A stretch of DNA of 64,000 nucleotides, from positions 62,001 through 126,000 of the forward strand of contig CAMDKI010000010.1 in the NCBI GenBank assembly GCA_945901065.1, written 5' to 3'. The position numbers were made by a program, and so were the translations under genes. Shown in pieces: positions 18,763 to 29,108 of the stretch. The notes under the pieces were generated by a model. That model was not told the origin of the DNA, did no database searches, and worked only from the letters and a program-made list of their open reading frames with translations. Source of the DNA: Chitinophaga pinensis. GTDB taxonomy: Bacteria > Bacteroidota > Bacteroidia > Chitinophagales > CAIOSU01. How positions within the stretch are numbered: the stretch's first letter is position 1; every line of letters starts with the position of its first letter.

Positions 18763-19347
18763 TGGGGCAGATGTGAGATATGAAATATGAGATGAGAAAC
18801 AATGAAACTCCTACGATTAACTAAGGCAAATTTATCGAAACCATTTTACAAACCAATGGCAATAACTATTGGCATTTAGAAGGAGGCTGTAAAGGGATAT
18901 TTACTGAGTAGTTATGTTGCCGAAAGTAACGCCATTTTCTTCATGAGTTGCAATGAAGTTTTCTGCATCAGCTGCTATGCCACAGCGCTTGGCAGAACCA
19001 GTTTTGCCAGTACAGGTTAATTACTTTGCTTTTTGACTAACCAGCATGTCAAAGGCATCTGTTGCGTTGGTAATAGTTACTTATAACGTAACAACGAAGG
19101 GATTTGTAACACAAAAAAATGTACCAGATTTGGTGTCGTTGAAGATTCTTTGTCACTAAAAATTTCAAAGATAGCTGTTAGCATTTTCGGAGCAAAAACT
19201 ATTAAATGAAACAGCGTATAAGTCATCGGTTTGATAAGCAAAGGTCAGCTGTTGGTACTTTTTGTTCATCTATTGATAAACATTTCAAGATTCTTTTAGT
19301 GTTGCAATACAAACTTGAATCTACCATTCGTTACTAGTCACTCATAA

Positions 19348-20655
19348 CTAACTCTTAATGTATTCCACCATTCGCTCGTACATGCTGCGCCATCCTGTCC
19401 ATTCATCGGCTTCGCTAAACGAGTTGTTGTGCCATAAAGTAATCAGAAGCCCATTTACGTCTTTTACTTCATCAATAAATGGCTTTACAACTTCTAACGC
19501 CTCGTGTGGCTTTAGTTTCATATAGTAATTCAGCGTGGCATCCATAAAGGCGAATGGATATAGCTTCAATAAGGTCTTGTTTTCCCTGCCTAAATCGTAA
19601 AAATAAAAAGAGCTACAAATACTGGCCCTAAAGCCCGGCAATGCCGCGTATCCTAGGGTATAGTCCTCTTCTATGTCTTGGTCCATTAAATTGCGGTACG
19701 TGTCCGGAAACTTAAGTTTTAAAAAATGCTGCCTGCTTATCCGCACATCCCTTTTCAAGGTGCGGTTGAGTCGGCCAATTTCGCGGCGCAGTTTGTTGGT
19801 ATCGGTGTTGCTAGCATACGAGGGGTGTATACCCACTTCGGCCTCATCGGCAATTGACTTAATCAAGCTCTGAAACTCGGTAACGTTTATAGAAATGCCC
19901 TTATCAAACTCATCGTAATCGCCCAGAAGAAAGAAAAAAACTGGCTTTGAGTTATATTTTTCGTGCAAGCGCAGCAAATAGTCGTAATTGTCGTAGGGGT
20001 CTTTTTTATTTCCTGTTAGCACTTTAACCCTATCAGCAGCTTCCGTAAAATTGCCGTTTACCACCGAGCGGGCCAAGCCACCCAAATTGCGAAAAGGCCC
20101 TTTACCACGGTAATTATAGGCACTGTCCACATCAAAAGTAGGCTTGTACTTAAATTTTTGAACACCAAACTTAAGCTCCGGGTAATGCTCTTGTACCTTA
20201 AGCCTTACCAGGTTTATGTAGTGGTTTACAACAGGTACTTGCAAAAAGCCGTTTCGGTAGGCGAAACTCTCTTCGGGCGAAAAGCGGTCGTGTCGGTCGT
20301 TGGCATGTGGCAGATACTCTTCGTAGCGGCTTACTAGGTAAAAAGCTGCGGCAAAAGGATCAAATGGTAATACAAACCCATCGCCAGCTATTTGATAAAA
20401 TATTTTCAGATAATTGTATTCTGATACAGTAAGGTCTTGTTGGCTAATACCTCTTTGAAACAAAAGATAAGCTGAGCCAAAACATAAACAGTTTTTTTGG
20501 GGATGTATGTCGTAAACGATTTTAGCACCATCAGCAGCTCTGAACTCATCAACACTGCTGGTAAGCATAAAGGGTATCTGTATCTGTTCTTTAAAGAACA
20601 GATCGAATATGTACCTTACTCGATTGGTAATTTGTGGCGTGTAAATAACCAGCAT
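19348..20655 (-). CDS. Polysaccharide-deacetylase family protein
   Basis: YKPTFDVDSAYNYRGKGP, VGIHPSYASN, FPDTYRNLMDQDIEEDYTLGYAALPGFRAS. Confidence 0.75.
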   Translation of the reverse strand: MLVIYTPQITNRVRYIFDLFFKEQIQIPFMLTSSVDEFRAADGAKIVYDIHPQKNCLCFGSAYLLFQRGISQQDLTVSEYNYLKIFYQIAGDGFVLPFDPFAAAFYLVSRYEEYLPHANDRHDRFSPEESFAYRNGFLQVPVVNHYINLVRLKVQEHYPELKFGVQKFKYKPTFDVDSAYNYRGKGPFRNLGGLARSVVNGNFTEAADRVKVLTGNKKDPYDNYDYLLRLHEKYNSKPVFFFLLGDYDEFDKGISINVTEFQSLIKSIADEAEVGIHPSYASNTDTNKLRREIGRLNRTLKRDVRISRQHFLKLKFPDTYRNLMDQDIEEDYTLGYAALPGFRASICSSFYFYDLGRENKTLLKLYPFAFMDATLNYYMKLKPHEALEVVKPFIDEVKDVNGLLITLWHNNSFSEADEWTGWRSMYERMVEYIKS

Positions 20656-20831
20656 AGCAGCTAAGTTAGTTATTTATTGAAGACACAAGACATCTTGATG
20701 TATGAAGTACGAGTTACGATTTGCGATTGCAGCTGTTTAAAATCAATGATTGATAATTATCATTGTTTACTAACCATTTTCAAATTTTCAAATCATCTCA
20801 TTTCCAAATTGGTAACCTTATCTTTGTGGTT

Positions 20832-21275
20832 ATGGACGGTCAATCACTTTTTAAGCACGAAACACCCCTGCAACTGCGCTTTGCAGATTTAGATGCATTA
20901 AACCATGTAAATAATGCCAACTATCTCACTTACATGGAGTTGGCGCGCATACTATACCTTGAACAGGTGTTGGATATGAAAATGGATGAGCGCTACAGCG
21001 TTATTCTAGCCAAAGCTACCGTAGAATATCGCAGGCCAATTCATTTGGGCGACGATATAAAGGTATATACCCGCTGCAGCCGTATTGGCAACAAGAGTTT
21101 CGACTTGGAGTACGAGCTGCGTAAGACCGAACCTAACGGAAGTAAAACTGTTATGGCTGTGGGTCACACTGTAATGGTGGCATATGATTACGATACCAGT
21201 TTGCCAATTTCGGTACCTGATGCTTGGAGGCAGCATTTAGTGGTTTTTGATAGTCCTTCTTCAGTAGATAAATAA
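20832..21275 (+). CDS. Acyl-CoA thioesterase, 4HBT family
   Basis: LRFADLDALNHVNNANYLTYMELAR hotdog motif; track start 20763 lies in an intergenic repeat. Confidence 0.88.
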   Translation: MDGQSLFKHETPLQLRFADLDALNHVNNANYLTYMELARILYLEQVLDMKMDERYSVILAKATVEYRRPIHLGDDIKVYTRCSRIGNKSFDLEYELRKTEPNGSKTVMAVGHTVMVAYDYDTSLPISVPDAWRQHLVVFDSPSSVDK

Positions 21276-21281
21276 ACGGTT

Positions 21282-21791
21282 ATGAAATATTTCTTCCTGA
21301 TTGGGCTGCTTTTGATGTTGTTGGTCTCTTGCGACGTGCAACAGGGCAAGTATATAAATGGTGCCATGCTGCCCATGGTTGAATTGCCTGGCCGCGACAA
21401 ACAGCCCATTGCATTGGAATCGTTGAAAGGTAAGTTGGTTTTGGTTGATGTTTGGGCAAGCTGGTGCAGTCCTTGCCGTAAACAACACCCTAAGTTGGTA
21501 GAAGTGTATGATAAGTACCACAACAGCCAGTTTAAAAATGCCGATGGATTTGAGATATACCAAATATCCCTCGATTCTGAAGAAGGGTTGTGGTTAGAAG
21601 CCATAGCCAAAGACAATCTGCATTGGCCTATACATGTGAGCGAATTGAACGGTTGGGAATCGAAAGTAGTGGCGCTATACGAGATTGAGGCCATACCATC
21701 CTCTTTTCTGATTGATGCCGATGGCAAAATCATAGGCAAAGACTTAAGTTGGTTCGATTTGAGCAAAGTACTGGAGAATCGATTGAAGTGA
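21282..21791 (+). CDS. TlpA-like thiol-disulfide reductase
   Basis: DVWASWCSPCRKQHPKLVEVY; SCD lipobox. Confidence 0.9.
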   Translation: MKYFFLIGLLLMLLVSCDVQQGKYINGAMLPMVELPGRDKQPIALESLKGKLVLVDVWASWCSPCRKQHPKLVEVYDKYHNSQFKNADGFEIYQISLDSEEGLWLEAIAKDNLHWPIHVSELNGWESKVVALYEIEAIPSSFLIDADGKIIGKDLSWFDLSKVLENRLK

Positions 21792-21914
21792 AGTACGATT
21801 TATTAAGTACGAGGTACGATTTTAGTTAAACCTGATATTAGTAAGTTGCCAGCCAAAATGATTACCATCTCTACGATTAATCAATCGTAATTCGTAAATC
21901 GTACTTCGTACATT
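21791..21914. repeat. Inverted pair of degenerate TACGAAGTACGATT-type repeats (family B)
   Basis: aagtacgatttattaagtacgaggtacgatttt and tcaatcgtaattcgtaaatcgtacttcgtacatt. Confidence 0.8.
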
Positions 21915-21994
21915 TAAAGGCTCTGCCAAAATGACACCGCCGTTGGTATGGCAGGGATTTTGTAATACCTTTGCAGACTTAAATTTTGGTAGTA

Positions 21995-22552
21995 ATGAAT
22001 AACGAAACAGAAAACCAAGAGCCGGTAGAAAACCAAGCGGGGAGCGATACCCACACCGAGCAACAAACTGCTACTGAAGATGCAGCCGCCCAAGCGGAAG
22101 CTAGTGATGGTAGCGGATTGCAGGCTAAGGTTGATGAACTGAAGGATAAATATGTACGCCTGTTTGCCGACTTTGACAACTACAAAAAACGCGTTGCTCG
22201 CGAACGTTTGGAGTTGATAAAGGACGCTAGCAAAGATGTTATTTTGAACCTCTTGCCAGTATTGGATGACTTTGAACGTGCCTTAACGGCAGCCGAAACG
22301 GCTACTGAGGTAGCGCCAGTAAAAGAAGGCATGTTGTTGATTCACAATAAATTGCTGAAAAACTTGGAGCAAAAGGGCCTTAAGCCGGTAAACCCGGTCG
22401 GTGAGCCATTTGATGTCGAATTTCATGAGGCAATTACCGAAATACCTGCACCAACTGAAGAGCTTAAAGGTAAAGTAGTAGCGGTTGCAGAGAAAGGATA
22501 TTACCTTAACGACCGTCTTATTCGTTACGCAAAAGTTGTAGTGGGGAAATAA
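21995..22552 (+). CDS. grpE: Nucleotide exchange factor GrpE
   Basis: LFADFDNYKKRVARERLEL, VLDDFERAL, AVAEKGYYLNDRLIRYAKVVV. Confidence 0.93.
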   Translation: MNNETENQEPVENQAGSDTHTEQQTATEDAAAQAEASDGSGLQAKVDELKDKYVRLFADFDNYKKRVARERLELIKDASKDVILNLLPVLDDFERALTAAETATEVAPVKEGMLLIHNKLLKNLEQKGLKPVNPVGEPFDVEFHEAITEIPAPTEELKGKVVAVAEKGYYLNDRLIRYAKVVVGK

Positions 22553-22555
22553 TAT

Positions 22556-23710
22556 ATGCCTAGGGATTATTACGAAATATTGAGTGTTACCCGTACCTCA
22601 ACACAAGAAGAAATTAAAAAGTCGTACCGTAAGGTGGCTTTGCAGCATCACCCTGATAGGAATCCGGATAACCCAGATGCTGAGCACAAGTTTAAAGAGG
22701 CTGCCGAGGCTTACGAAGTATTGGGCAACGAAGAAAAACGTGCTAAATACGACCGTTTTGGCCATGCTGGTGTGAAGGGCGGAGGTGCGCAGAACATGGA
22801 TGACATTTTCAGCAACTTCGGCGATATTTTTGGCGGAGGTGGCGGCGGAGGTGGCTTCGATCCGTTTGAGGCTTTCTTTGGTGGGCAGCGTGGTGGTGGT
22901 GGTCGAGCGCGTCAAGGCCGCCGGGGCAGCAACTTGCGTATTAAAGTAAAATTGAACCTTAAAGAGATAGTTTATGGTGCCAAGAAGACCATAAAACTAA
23001 ACAAGCACGTTACTTGCGATGTATGTGATGGTAGCGGTGCTAAAGATAAAAGCTCAGTATCTACCTGTTCTACCTGTCACGGTGCAGGCCAAGTACGCAG
23101 GGTAACCCAAACTATTTTGGGCCAAATGCAAACTACCAGCACTTGCCCAACGTGCCATGGCGACGGCTCAACCATTACGGCTAAATGCACCAAATGCAAA
23201 GGCGAAGGAAAGATATTTGGTGAGGATAGCGTAACCTTGGATATACCTGCAGGTGTAGGTGAGGGTATTCAGCTTTCTATGACGGGTCGCGGCAATGCGG
23301 GTGACCGTGGTGGTGCTCCTGGAGACTTGATTGTGGTGGTTGAAGAGGAGCAGCACGAAGAGCTCGTTCGAGAGGAGAATGACATTGTTTTCAACCTCAA
23401 CATCAGCTTTGTGGATGCTGCCCTGGGCTTGCAAACCGAAGTGCCTACCGTGGATGCCAAGGCCAAGATAAAAGTGCCTGCTGGCACCCAATCGGGCAAA
23501 GTGTTCCGTTTGAAGGGCAAAGGCATTCCCAACATTAACAATTCATACGAAGTGGGCGACCAACAAGTAAGGGTGAACGTTTGGATACCTAAGAACCTAT
23601 CGGATGAGGAGCGTGCAACGCTTGAGAAGTTGCGCGATTCGCCCAATTTTCAGCCGGGTAGCTCTAAAGAAGATGGTGGCTTCTTTCAGAAGGTGAAAGA
23701 CCTTTTTTAA
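22556..23710 (+). CDS. dnaJ: Molecular chaperone DnaJ
   Basis: J domain with HPD, G/F region, four CxxCxGxG-type zinc motifs. Confidence 0.95.
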   Translation: MPRDYYEILSVTRTSTQEEIKKSYRKVALQHHPDRNPDNPDAEHKFKEAAEAYEVLGNEEKRAKYDRFGHAGVKGGGAQNMDDIFSNFGDIFGGGGGGGGFDPFEAFFGGQRGGGGRARQGRRGSNLRIKVKLNLKEIVYGAKKTIKLNKHVTCDVCDGSGAKDKSSVSTCSTCHGAGQVRRVTQTILGQMQTTSTCPTCHGDGSTITAKCTKCKGEGKIFGEDSVTLDIPAGVGEGIQLSMTGRGNAGDRGGAPGDLIVVVEEEQHEELVREENDIVFNLNISFVDAALGLQTEVPTVDAKAKIKVPAGTQSGKVFRLKGKGIPNINNSYEVGDQQVRVNVWIPKNLSDEERATLEKLRDSPNFQPGSSKEDGGFFQKVKDLF

Positions 23711-23713
23711 ACG

Positions 23714-24175
23714 ATGCCTCGCCTTACCATCATTCTTGACTTGGATGGTGTGCTTATTACTAACTTACCTACCCAACCAGAGGTGCTACATACCGATGGA
23801 TATACTGATTTTGATGCTAGCTGTGTAGCCAACCTAAATATGCTATTGAGTGAAGTAGACGCTGAAGTTTGGCTTATCTCTGCTCGCCGAAAAGGAAAGA
23901 CGTTGGCTGAAATGCAGGTTATATGCAGCAATAGGGGTATAAGTGCGGCTATTGCTGGCATGGTGCCTATATATGCCGAGGGCATGAAGCGCAGCCATGA
24001 AACAATCCGTTTTATCAGAGAAAATAATTTGGAACATTATCTCATCATAGATGATAACAGGGTGTTGCGCCAATTGCCACGTAGCATGAAAAACCGCTTA
24101 GTGCAAACCGATTTTGCAAGGGGGTTTAATAAAGATAAGTTGGAAGAGGCTAGGAGATTGTTGGGTATTACTTAG
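23714..24175 (+). CDS. HAD-like domain protein
   Basis: LTIILDLDGVLI...WLISARRKGKTL...LIIDDNR. Confidence 0.7.
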   Translation: MPRLTIILDLDGVLITNLPTQPEVLHTDGYTDFDASCVANLNMLLSEVDAEVWLISARRKGKTLAEMQVICSNRGISAAIAGMVPIYAEGMKRSHETIRFIRENNLEHYLIIDDNRVLRQLPRSMKNRLVQTDFARGFNKDKLEEARRLLGIT

Positions 24176-24632
24176 CCATAAAATCATTCAACCCCTTCAT
24201 AGCCGTTTGGCGCACTTTGTTTTGCAAATAAGGCGTCCAACCTAACAGCAGCCCTATTGGCCCCAGTGCTTGCTTGGCCCAAGTATGGAAATCGAAATGG
24301 TCAATGTGCCTTACAATTTTGCCATCTACCACTTCAAATTCAGCTTTGATATGATTGCGTACCTTGCGCTTAGTAGCGCCGAAGGTATATTGTGCTATCC
24401 ATTCTGCCCCTACTTGGTTGCCGTTTGATGATAGTACTTTAAACTCCAGCACCAAATCTTTGCCTCGGCCGATGAGCTTCTGCCACATGGCCCGAGCCTG
24501 ATTGGCGTTGAGGTTAATGAATACTGAATCGCTAAAGGTTGCATGGTCGGCATAGCAGCCCTGCACACCCCTATAATCTTTTAACTGAAACGATGTATAA
24601 AAGTGTTTTATCAGGTCTTCGTTTGGGGTCAT
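24168..24632 (-). CDS. NTF2-like / SnoaL-like protein
   Basis: HFYTSFQLKDYRGVQGCYADHATFSDSVF. Confidence 0.8.
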   Translation of the reverse strand: MTPNEDLIKHFYTSFQLKDYRGVQGCYADHATFSDSVFINLNANQARAMWQKLIGRGKDLVLEFKVLSSNGNQVGAEWIAQYTFGATKRKVRNHIKAEFEVVDGKIVRHIDHFDFHTWAKQALGPIGLLLGWTPYLQNKVRQTAMKGLNDFMAK

Positions 24633-24677
24633 AGCATGCCAGTTTGCAATTCCAAGATACTCAATAGCAAGTAAAAA

Positions 24678-26561
24678 CTAAGGCACCCAAATGTTTAGCA
24701 CGGTACCTTTTCCTGAAGCAGTTTTAAGGTCGATGTTGCCTTTTAACAAATCAACTCTTGAGCGGATATTGCGCCAACCAATACCTTTATCCAATTCCAA
24801 CACTTTAGGGTCAAACCCCTTACCGTTATCTTTTATACTAAACAAATATCCGTCGGCCAGTTGTTCCAGCTTTATTTCTATATCCGTAGCATTGGAATAC
24901 CTTATCGCGTTGTTCAATAGTTCTTGTATCACCCTATATATGGCAATTTCGCGGCTTTCATCCATGCGGCTTTCAAACCCTGAAATAGAAACCGAAACGA
25001 GAATTTTGCCACTTTCATTAATCTTCCTAGCCTGCTCTTTAATGGCCGATACCAGCCCAAGCCTAATAAGAGTGCTAGGCATCATGTTATGCGATATATG
25101 GCGAACCTCTTGGCAGGCTTCGTCTAATATGGCAATTGAGGTGCTTAGGTTTTTCTGCTCTTCCGCATCGTCTTTGGTTTCAATGGCGGTAAGGTTAAGT
25201 TTGGCTGTTGATAAGAGCTGACCCAAGCCATCGTGCAAGTCTTCAGCTACCCGCTTTCGCTCTTTTTCAGTGGCTTCCATAACCACCCTAAAGCTATCCC
25301 GCTGCTGTTCGTTTACTTTCCGCAATAACATCTCGCGCTCATTACGCATGTCGCGTATGCGCGCTACCAAAGCATAGGAAAACACCACCGACTCAAAAGC
25401 AAAAGACAAAGGCAGTCGAATTTCGAAGAGCACGGAGTGACCTAAAAGCCCAATGTTTCGCAATGCAATAGCAATAGATAATAGCACCAGAGGAGAAAAG
25501 GCAATGAGGTAAAGCTTATGCTGGCTTGGTATTGGCTTTTGAGTAAGCAACTTAGCATTTATTATAACCAAGCTTATGAGCGGCACGAAGGTAAATACAA
25601 GAATCAAGGGCCGATTTATGTCCATATCGCTTGGCCAGCTAAACCAAAGGATGGTAAGTATTATTACCAGTGCATAGTTGGTGTAAACAACGTAATTGAG
25701 CCAAGGTGCCCATGTACTGAAGTTGAGGAACTTTTTACTGAATACAAACATGCAAACGATTACAAGCGAGCTAACTACAAAAACATAAGTATGTGCCTGA
25801 AATGCATTGTTTAAACCAAACAGCATGACGTGAAAGCCTAATGTTATGCCATTAAACAAAATGATGGACCCAATATATGCGGTGTAGTGCAGAAAGACCA
25901 GTTGGCGAGTGGCAAAAAAAACAGCTATTGCCCCCAATAGGGTAAGTAACAATATACCAAAAAATACACCCCAACCTAAGTTGTGTATAATGGTTCTTGT
26001 TTGATAAGCGGAGCGTTCCCAAATTTGAAGGTTACTGCGTAGCGATGCAATATCGTTGTGCAGTTTGAGCCAATAGTGCGTTGGTTTGCCTGGATTGAGT
26101 TTTACATCGTAGCTCCAACCTTTTGGATTGAAACTTTGCGGTTGGTATGGATGATTGAAGCCAATAGCGGGAAAGGAGTCGATTTTTGAAATGCCAGCAC
26201 TGTCACGAATAGTATACAAGGTAGCATCGCTCAGGATACCACTGCCTAAGTATAAAGTTAAAAGCTTTGGTTTAGGTGAGTTGTTTAGAAGCTCCCAGTG
26301 CAACCACCAAGTATCGCGGCTGTATCCCATATTTATCATATGCCCAGGACTTTTTAATTGCCATGGTTGGGCAGTAATTTGCCCGGTTTGTATTTGTTGT
26401 ATGGTAAGCAAATGAGATTTATCCCGATAAACTTCAACTGCCTCATCGAGAAATTGCTTTTCAAAATCATCGTTCAATACCAAAAGCCCATTACTTTGGG
26501 CTTGCAGACTGTTTAGGCCCAGGCAACATACTAATAGATATAGCGGTAGCAGCTTGGCCAT
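24678..26561 (-). CDS. 7TMR-DISM sensor histidine kinase (HisKA_3 type)
   Basis: 7TMR-DISM extracellular region, 7 TM stretches, EKERKRVAEDLHDGLGQLLSTAKLNL, IYRVIQELLNNAIRYS. Confidence 0.9.
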   Translation of the reverse strand: MAKLLPLYLLVCCLGLNSLQAQSNGLLVLNDDFEKQFLDEAVEVYRDKSHLLTIQQIQTGQITAQPWQLKSPGHMINMGYSRDTWWLHWELLNNSPKPKLLTLYLGSGILSDATLYTIRDSAGISKIDSFPAIGFNHPYQPQSFNPKGWSYDVKLNPGKPTHYWLKLHNDIASLRSNLQIWERSAYQTRTIIHNLGWGVFFGILLLTLLGAIAVFFATRQLVFLHYTAYIGSIILFNGITLGFHVMLFGLNNAFQAHTYVFVVSSLVIVCMFVFSKKFLNFSTWAPWLNYVVYTNYALVIILTILWFSWPSDMDINRPLILVFTFVPLISLVIINAKLLTQKPIPSQHKLYLIAFSPLVLLSIAIALRNIGLLGHSVLFEIRLPLSFAFESVVFSYALVARIRDMRNEREMLLRKVNEQQRDSFRVVMEATEKERKRVAEDLHDGLGQLLSTAKLNLTAIETKDDAEEQKNLSTSIAILDEACQEVRHISHNMMPSTLIRLGLVSAIKEQARKINESGKILVSVSISGFESRMDESREIAIYRVIQELLNNAIRYSNATDIEIKLEQLADGYLFSIKDNGKGFDPKVLELDKGIGWRNIRSRVDLLKGNIDLKTASGKGTVLNIWVP

Positions 26562-26570
26562 TGTGGTATT

Positions 26571-27650
26571 TTAAACTGCTTGCACTAGCTGCACAAAGCG
26601 TTTCCAAGTGTTGGTTGCCATTTGTGAAGTGATGGCCTCAATGTAATAAGAGCCTGCCGCAGGGTCGGCCACGGTATCTAAATGCGATTCGTGCTGCAAA
26701 ACCAATTGTATGTTTCGTGCAATGCGGGTTTGGAAAGCCGCGCTTCTATCGGGAGTAACTATATGGGGTACTATGCTTAGGCTATCGGTACCACCAATTA
26801 CGGCGCTCAGTGCTTGGGTGGTCTGCCTTATCATTTCGTAATATCCATCTTTTTCAGGCAGCACCTTTTTGTTGGTGGCATGTACCAATGCAGGTGTAAC
26901 ATAACCAGGCAAGTATTGTTGGCAAATTACCGCCCACATAGCGCGCAATACTCTTATTCGTGCTATTTCGAAAAAATGGTCGGTACCCACTGCAATATCA
27001 AACTTGATTTTTAGTAGGGCTTCGGCAGGCGCAATGCCAGCAGAGGTCAATGTTACTAATGTATCATTGGCTGCTTTCAGTTGAAGGGCCGTTTGTTCTG
27101 TCAATGTTTCGGCATTGGCAGAGGCGATGGTAAACAACTTGAACCCCGGTAACCAATTATGGAACTTTTTAAAATAAGCAACCATATCAGTAGGGTTAAA
27201 TTGCACAGATCCTTTAACTGCTTCGGCATCCAACCCACGAGCATTTATTAGGGTAATCAACTTTTCAAGGGTGCTGATATCGTTTATGCACCAGTCGGTA
27301 TTAATGTGTTCAATTAACACATCCTTTAACAATAATTCAACGTCGGTGTTAAGCGGGCAATTAAACGATAGCGCCGTTGCGCCACGCTGCAGTGCATCCA
27401 ATGCTAGCTGGTTTGCGGCTGCGGTATTGGTAGCGTCAATATCTTGTCTTATCAACCATTCGCCAACGGGGCGCACTGGTACAGTTAGCAATGGTGCATC
27501 TGTTGCACGATAATAGGGTTCAACTAATATCCCTTCAGGGGTGTTCCATTCCAGTGTTTCTGAACCGGCACCTTTTAAGTCATTTAGTACCAGTTTTTGC
27601 CACTGCTCATCTGTTATCGGCGGAAACTCCGCAAACAAAGCCTTTTCCAT
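26571..27650 (-). CDS. mutA: Methylmalonyl-CoA mutase family, small (beta) subunit-like
   Basis: EWLIRQDIDATNTAAANQLALDALQRGATAL, TDSLSIVPHI, VADPAAGSYYIEAITSQMA. Confidence 0.85.
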   Translation of the reverse strand: MEKALFAEFPPITDEQWQKLVLNDLKGAGSETLEWNTPEGILVEPYYRATDAPLLTVPVRPVGEWLIRQDIDATNTAAANQLALDALQRGATALSFNCPLNTDVELLLKDVLIEHINTDWCINDISTLEKLITLINARGLDAEAVKGSVQFNPTDMVAYFKKFHNWLPGFKLFTIASANAETLTEQTALQLKAANDTLVTLTSAGIAPAEALLKIKFDIAVGTDHFFEIARIRVLRAMWAVICQQYLPGYVTPALVHATNKKVLPEKDGYYEMIRQTTQALSAVIGGTDSLSIVPHIVTPDRSAAFQTRIARNIQLVLQHESHLDTVADPAAGSYYIEAITSQMATNTWKRFVQLVQAV

Positions 27651-27679
27651 GCCCGAAAGTTAAGGGATTTTAATGTTTC

Positions 27680-27850
27680 AGTAGCAAGTAATGAGTATCA
27701 AGTATCGAGATTTAGGTACGAGGTACAATTTTAGAAGTATGATTGGGATGGGTAGGTAAAATTATTCTCTATTTATAGCTATTGCAGACATTAAAGTAAA
27801 CTAAATAACTAAGTTCAATCGTAAATCGTACATCGTAAATCGTTCAATAA
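27680..27850. repeat. Inverted pair of family B-like repeats upstream of rsmB-like gene
   Basis: gtagcaagtaatgagtatcaagtatcgagatttaggtacgaggtacaatttt and tcaatcgtaaatcgtacatcgtaaatcgttcaa. Confidence 0.75.
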
Positions 27851-27884
27851 CCAGTGTCTTCTCCCCAATGCCTATCTTTGCCCA

Positions 27885-29102
27885 ATGAGTCAACCCCGCA
27901 TACATAGAGTATTAGTGCATGGCGCAGTGCAACTAGCCGGCGAAATAGTACCCGGAGGAAAGTATGCTGAAAAGGCCATTGAGCAAATGTTGGGTAGTCA
28001 GCCAAAGTGGGGTTCTAGAGACCGCTCGTTTGTGGTAGAAACCACTATGGAATTGGTGCGCAATTATCGGTTGGCGGCTTTTTTGTCGGACCAAGAGTGG
28101 AATGTAGGCAAGGTAAACCATTGGCACTTATTTGGCGCTTGGTGGTTGCAGCAAGGATATGAATTGCCCGATTGGCCTGAGTTTAAGGGGCTAGATAAAG
28201 ATACAGTTGACGAGAAATGGGCCGAAGCCCAGCAGCGCAGAGCAGTGCTCTATTCCTTGCCTGATTGGCTCGATGAACTGGGTGTAAACGAACTAGGTAC
28301 CGAGGCTTGGGAAAAGGAGCTTGCTTCTATGCACCAAGCCGCACAAGTTGTATTACGGGTAAACACTGTCCGCATCAGCCTAGCTAAATTGGCAGAGCGA
28401 CTGGCGCAGCAAGATATTGAAACCACTACCTTGCCTTGGGCGCCCGATGCCTTAGTGCTTACCAAACGCAAGCATCTGCTCAACTTGGCAGAGTTTAAGG
28501 AAGGATTATTTGAGGTGCAAGATGCGGCTTCGCAATTGATAGCGCCATTATTGCAGCTCAAGCCAGGCCAAATGGTGATAGATGCATGTGCTGGTGCAGG
28601 CGGTAAAACATTGCAAATAGCCGATTTAATGGGCAACAAGGGCTATGTTGTTGCACTGGAACCAGAGGCAGTTAAACTAAAGAATACCGATACACGAAGC
28701 CGCAGGGCGGGGTTCAATATCATTAGCTCGGTGCATTTGTCTTCGCCGGCAATTATTGGCAAGTATGCCAACCAAGCCGATAGGTTGCTGCTAGATGTGC
28801 CTTGCAGTGGCTTAGGCGTATTGAAACGCAACGCCGATGCCAAATGGAAACTGACACCTGAGCACATACAGAAGGTAAAAGAGCTGCAGCATTCGATACT
28901 AACCAATTACCACAAGATGCTAAGGCCAGGTGGTGTTATGGTATATGCCACATGTAGTATTTTACCCTCTGAGGATGGTGGGCAAGTAAAAAGGTTCTTG
29001 GCAGAGCACCCTAATTTTGAATTGGCAGAGCAGCATTATTTTCTGCCATCAGTGTACGGTTTTGATGGGTTTTATGCTGCTGTATTGAAACGCATCAAGT
29101 AG
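27885..29102 (+). CDS. RsmB/NOP-family rRNA (cytosine-C5) methyltransferase
   Basis: QDAASQLIAPLL, DACAGAGGKTLQIADLM, LLDVPCSGLGVLKRN, MVYATCSILPSED. Confidence 0.92.
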   Translation: MSQPRIHRVLVHGAVQLAGEIVPGGKYAEKAIEQMLGSQPKWGSRDRSFVVETTMELVRNYRLAAFLSDQEWNVGKVNHWHLFGAWWLQQGYELPDWPEFKGLDKDTVDEKWAEAQQRRAVLYSLPDWLDELGVNELGTEAWEKELASMHQAAQVVLRVNTVRISLAKLAERLAQQDIETTTLPWAPDALVLTKRKHLLNLAEFKEGLFEVQDAASQLIAPLLQLKPGQMVIDACAGAGGKTLQIADLMGNKGYVVALEPEAVKLKNTDTRSRRAGFNIISSVHLSSPAIIGKYANQADRLLLDVPCSGLGVLKRNADAKWKLTPEHIQKVKELQHSILTNYHKMLRPGGVMVYATCSILPSEDGGQVKRFLAEHPNFELAEQHYFLPSVYGFDGFYAAVLKRIK

Positions 29103-29108
29103 CTACAG

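Noticed and set aside
21188-21766. 192-aa minus-strand ORF
   Set aside because: Antisense shadow of the thioesterase and TlpA-like genes.
24691-25221. 176-aa plus-strand ORF
   Set aside because: Antisense to the 7TMR-DISM histidine kinase; no domain recognised.
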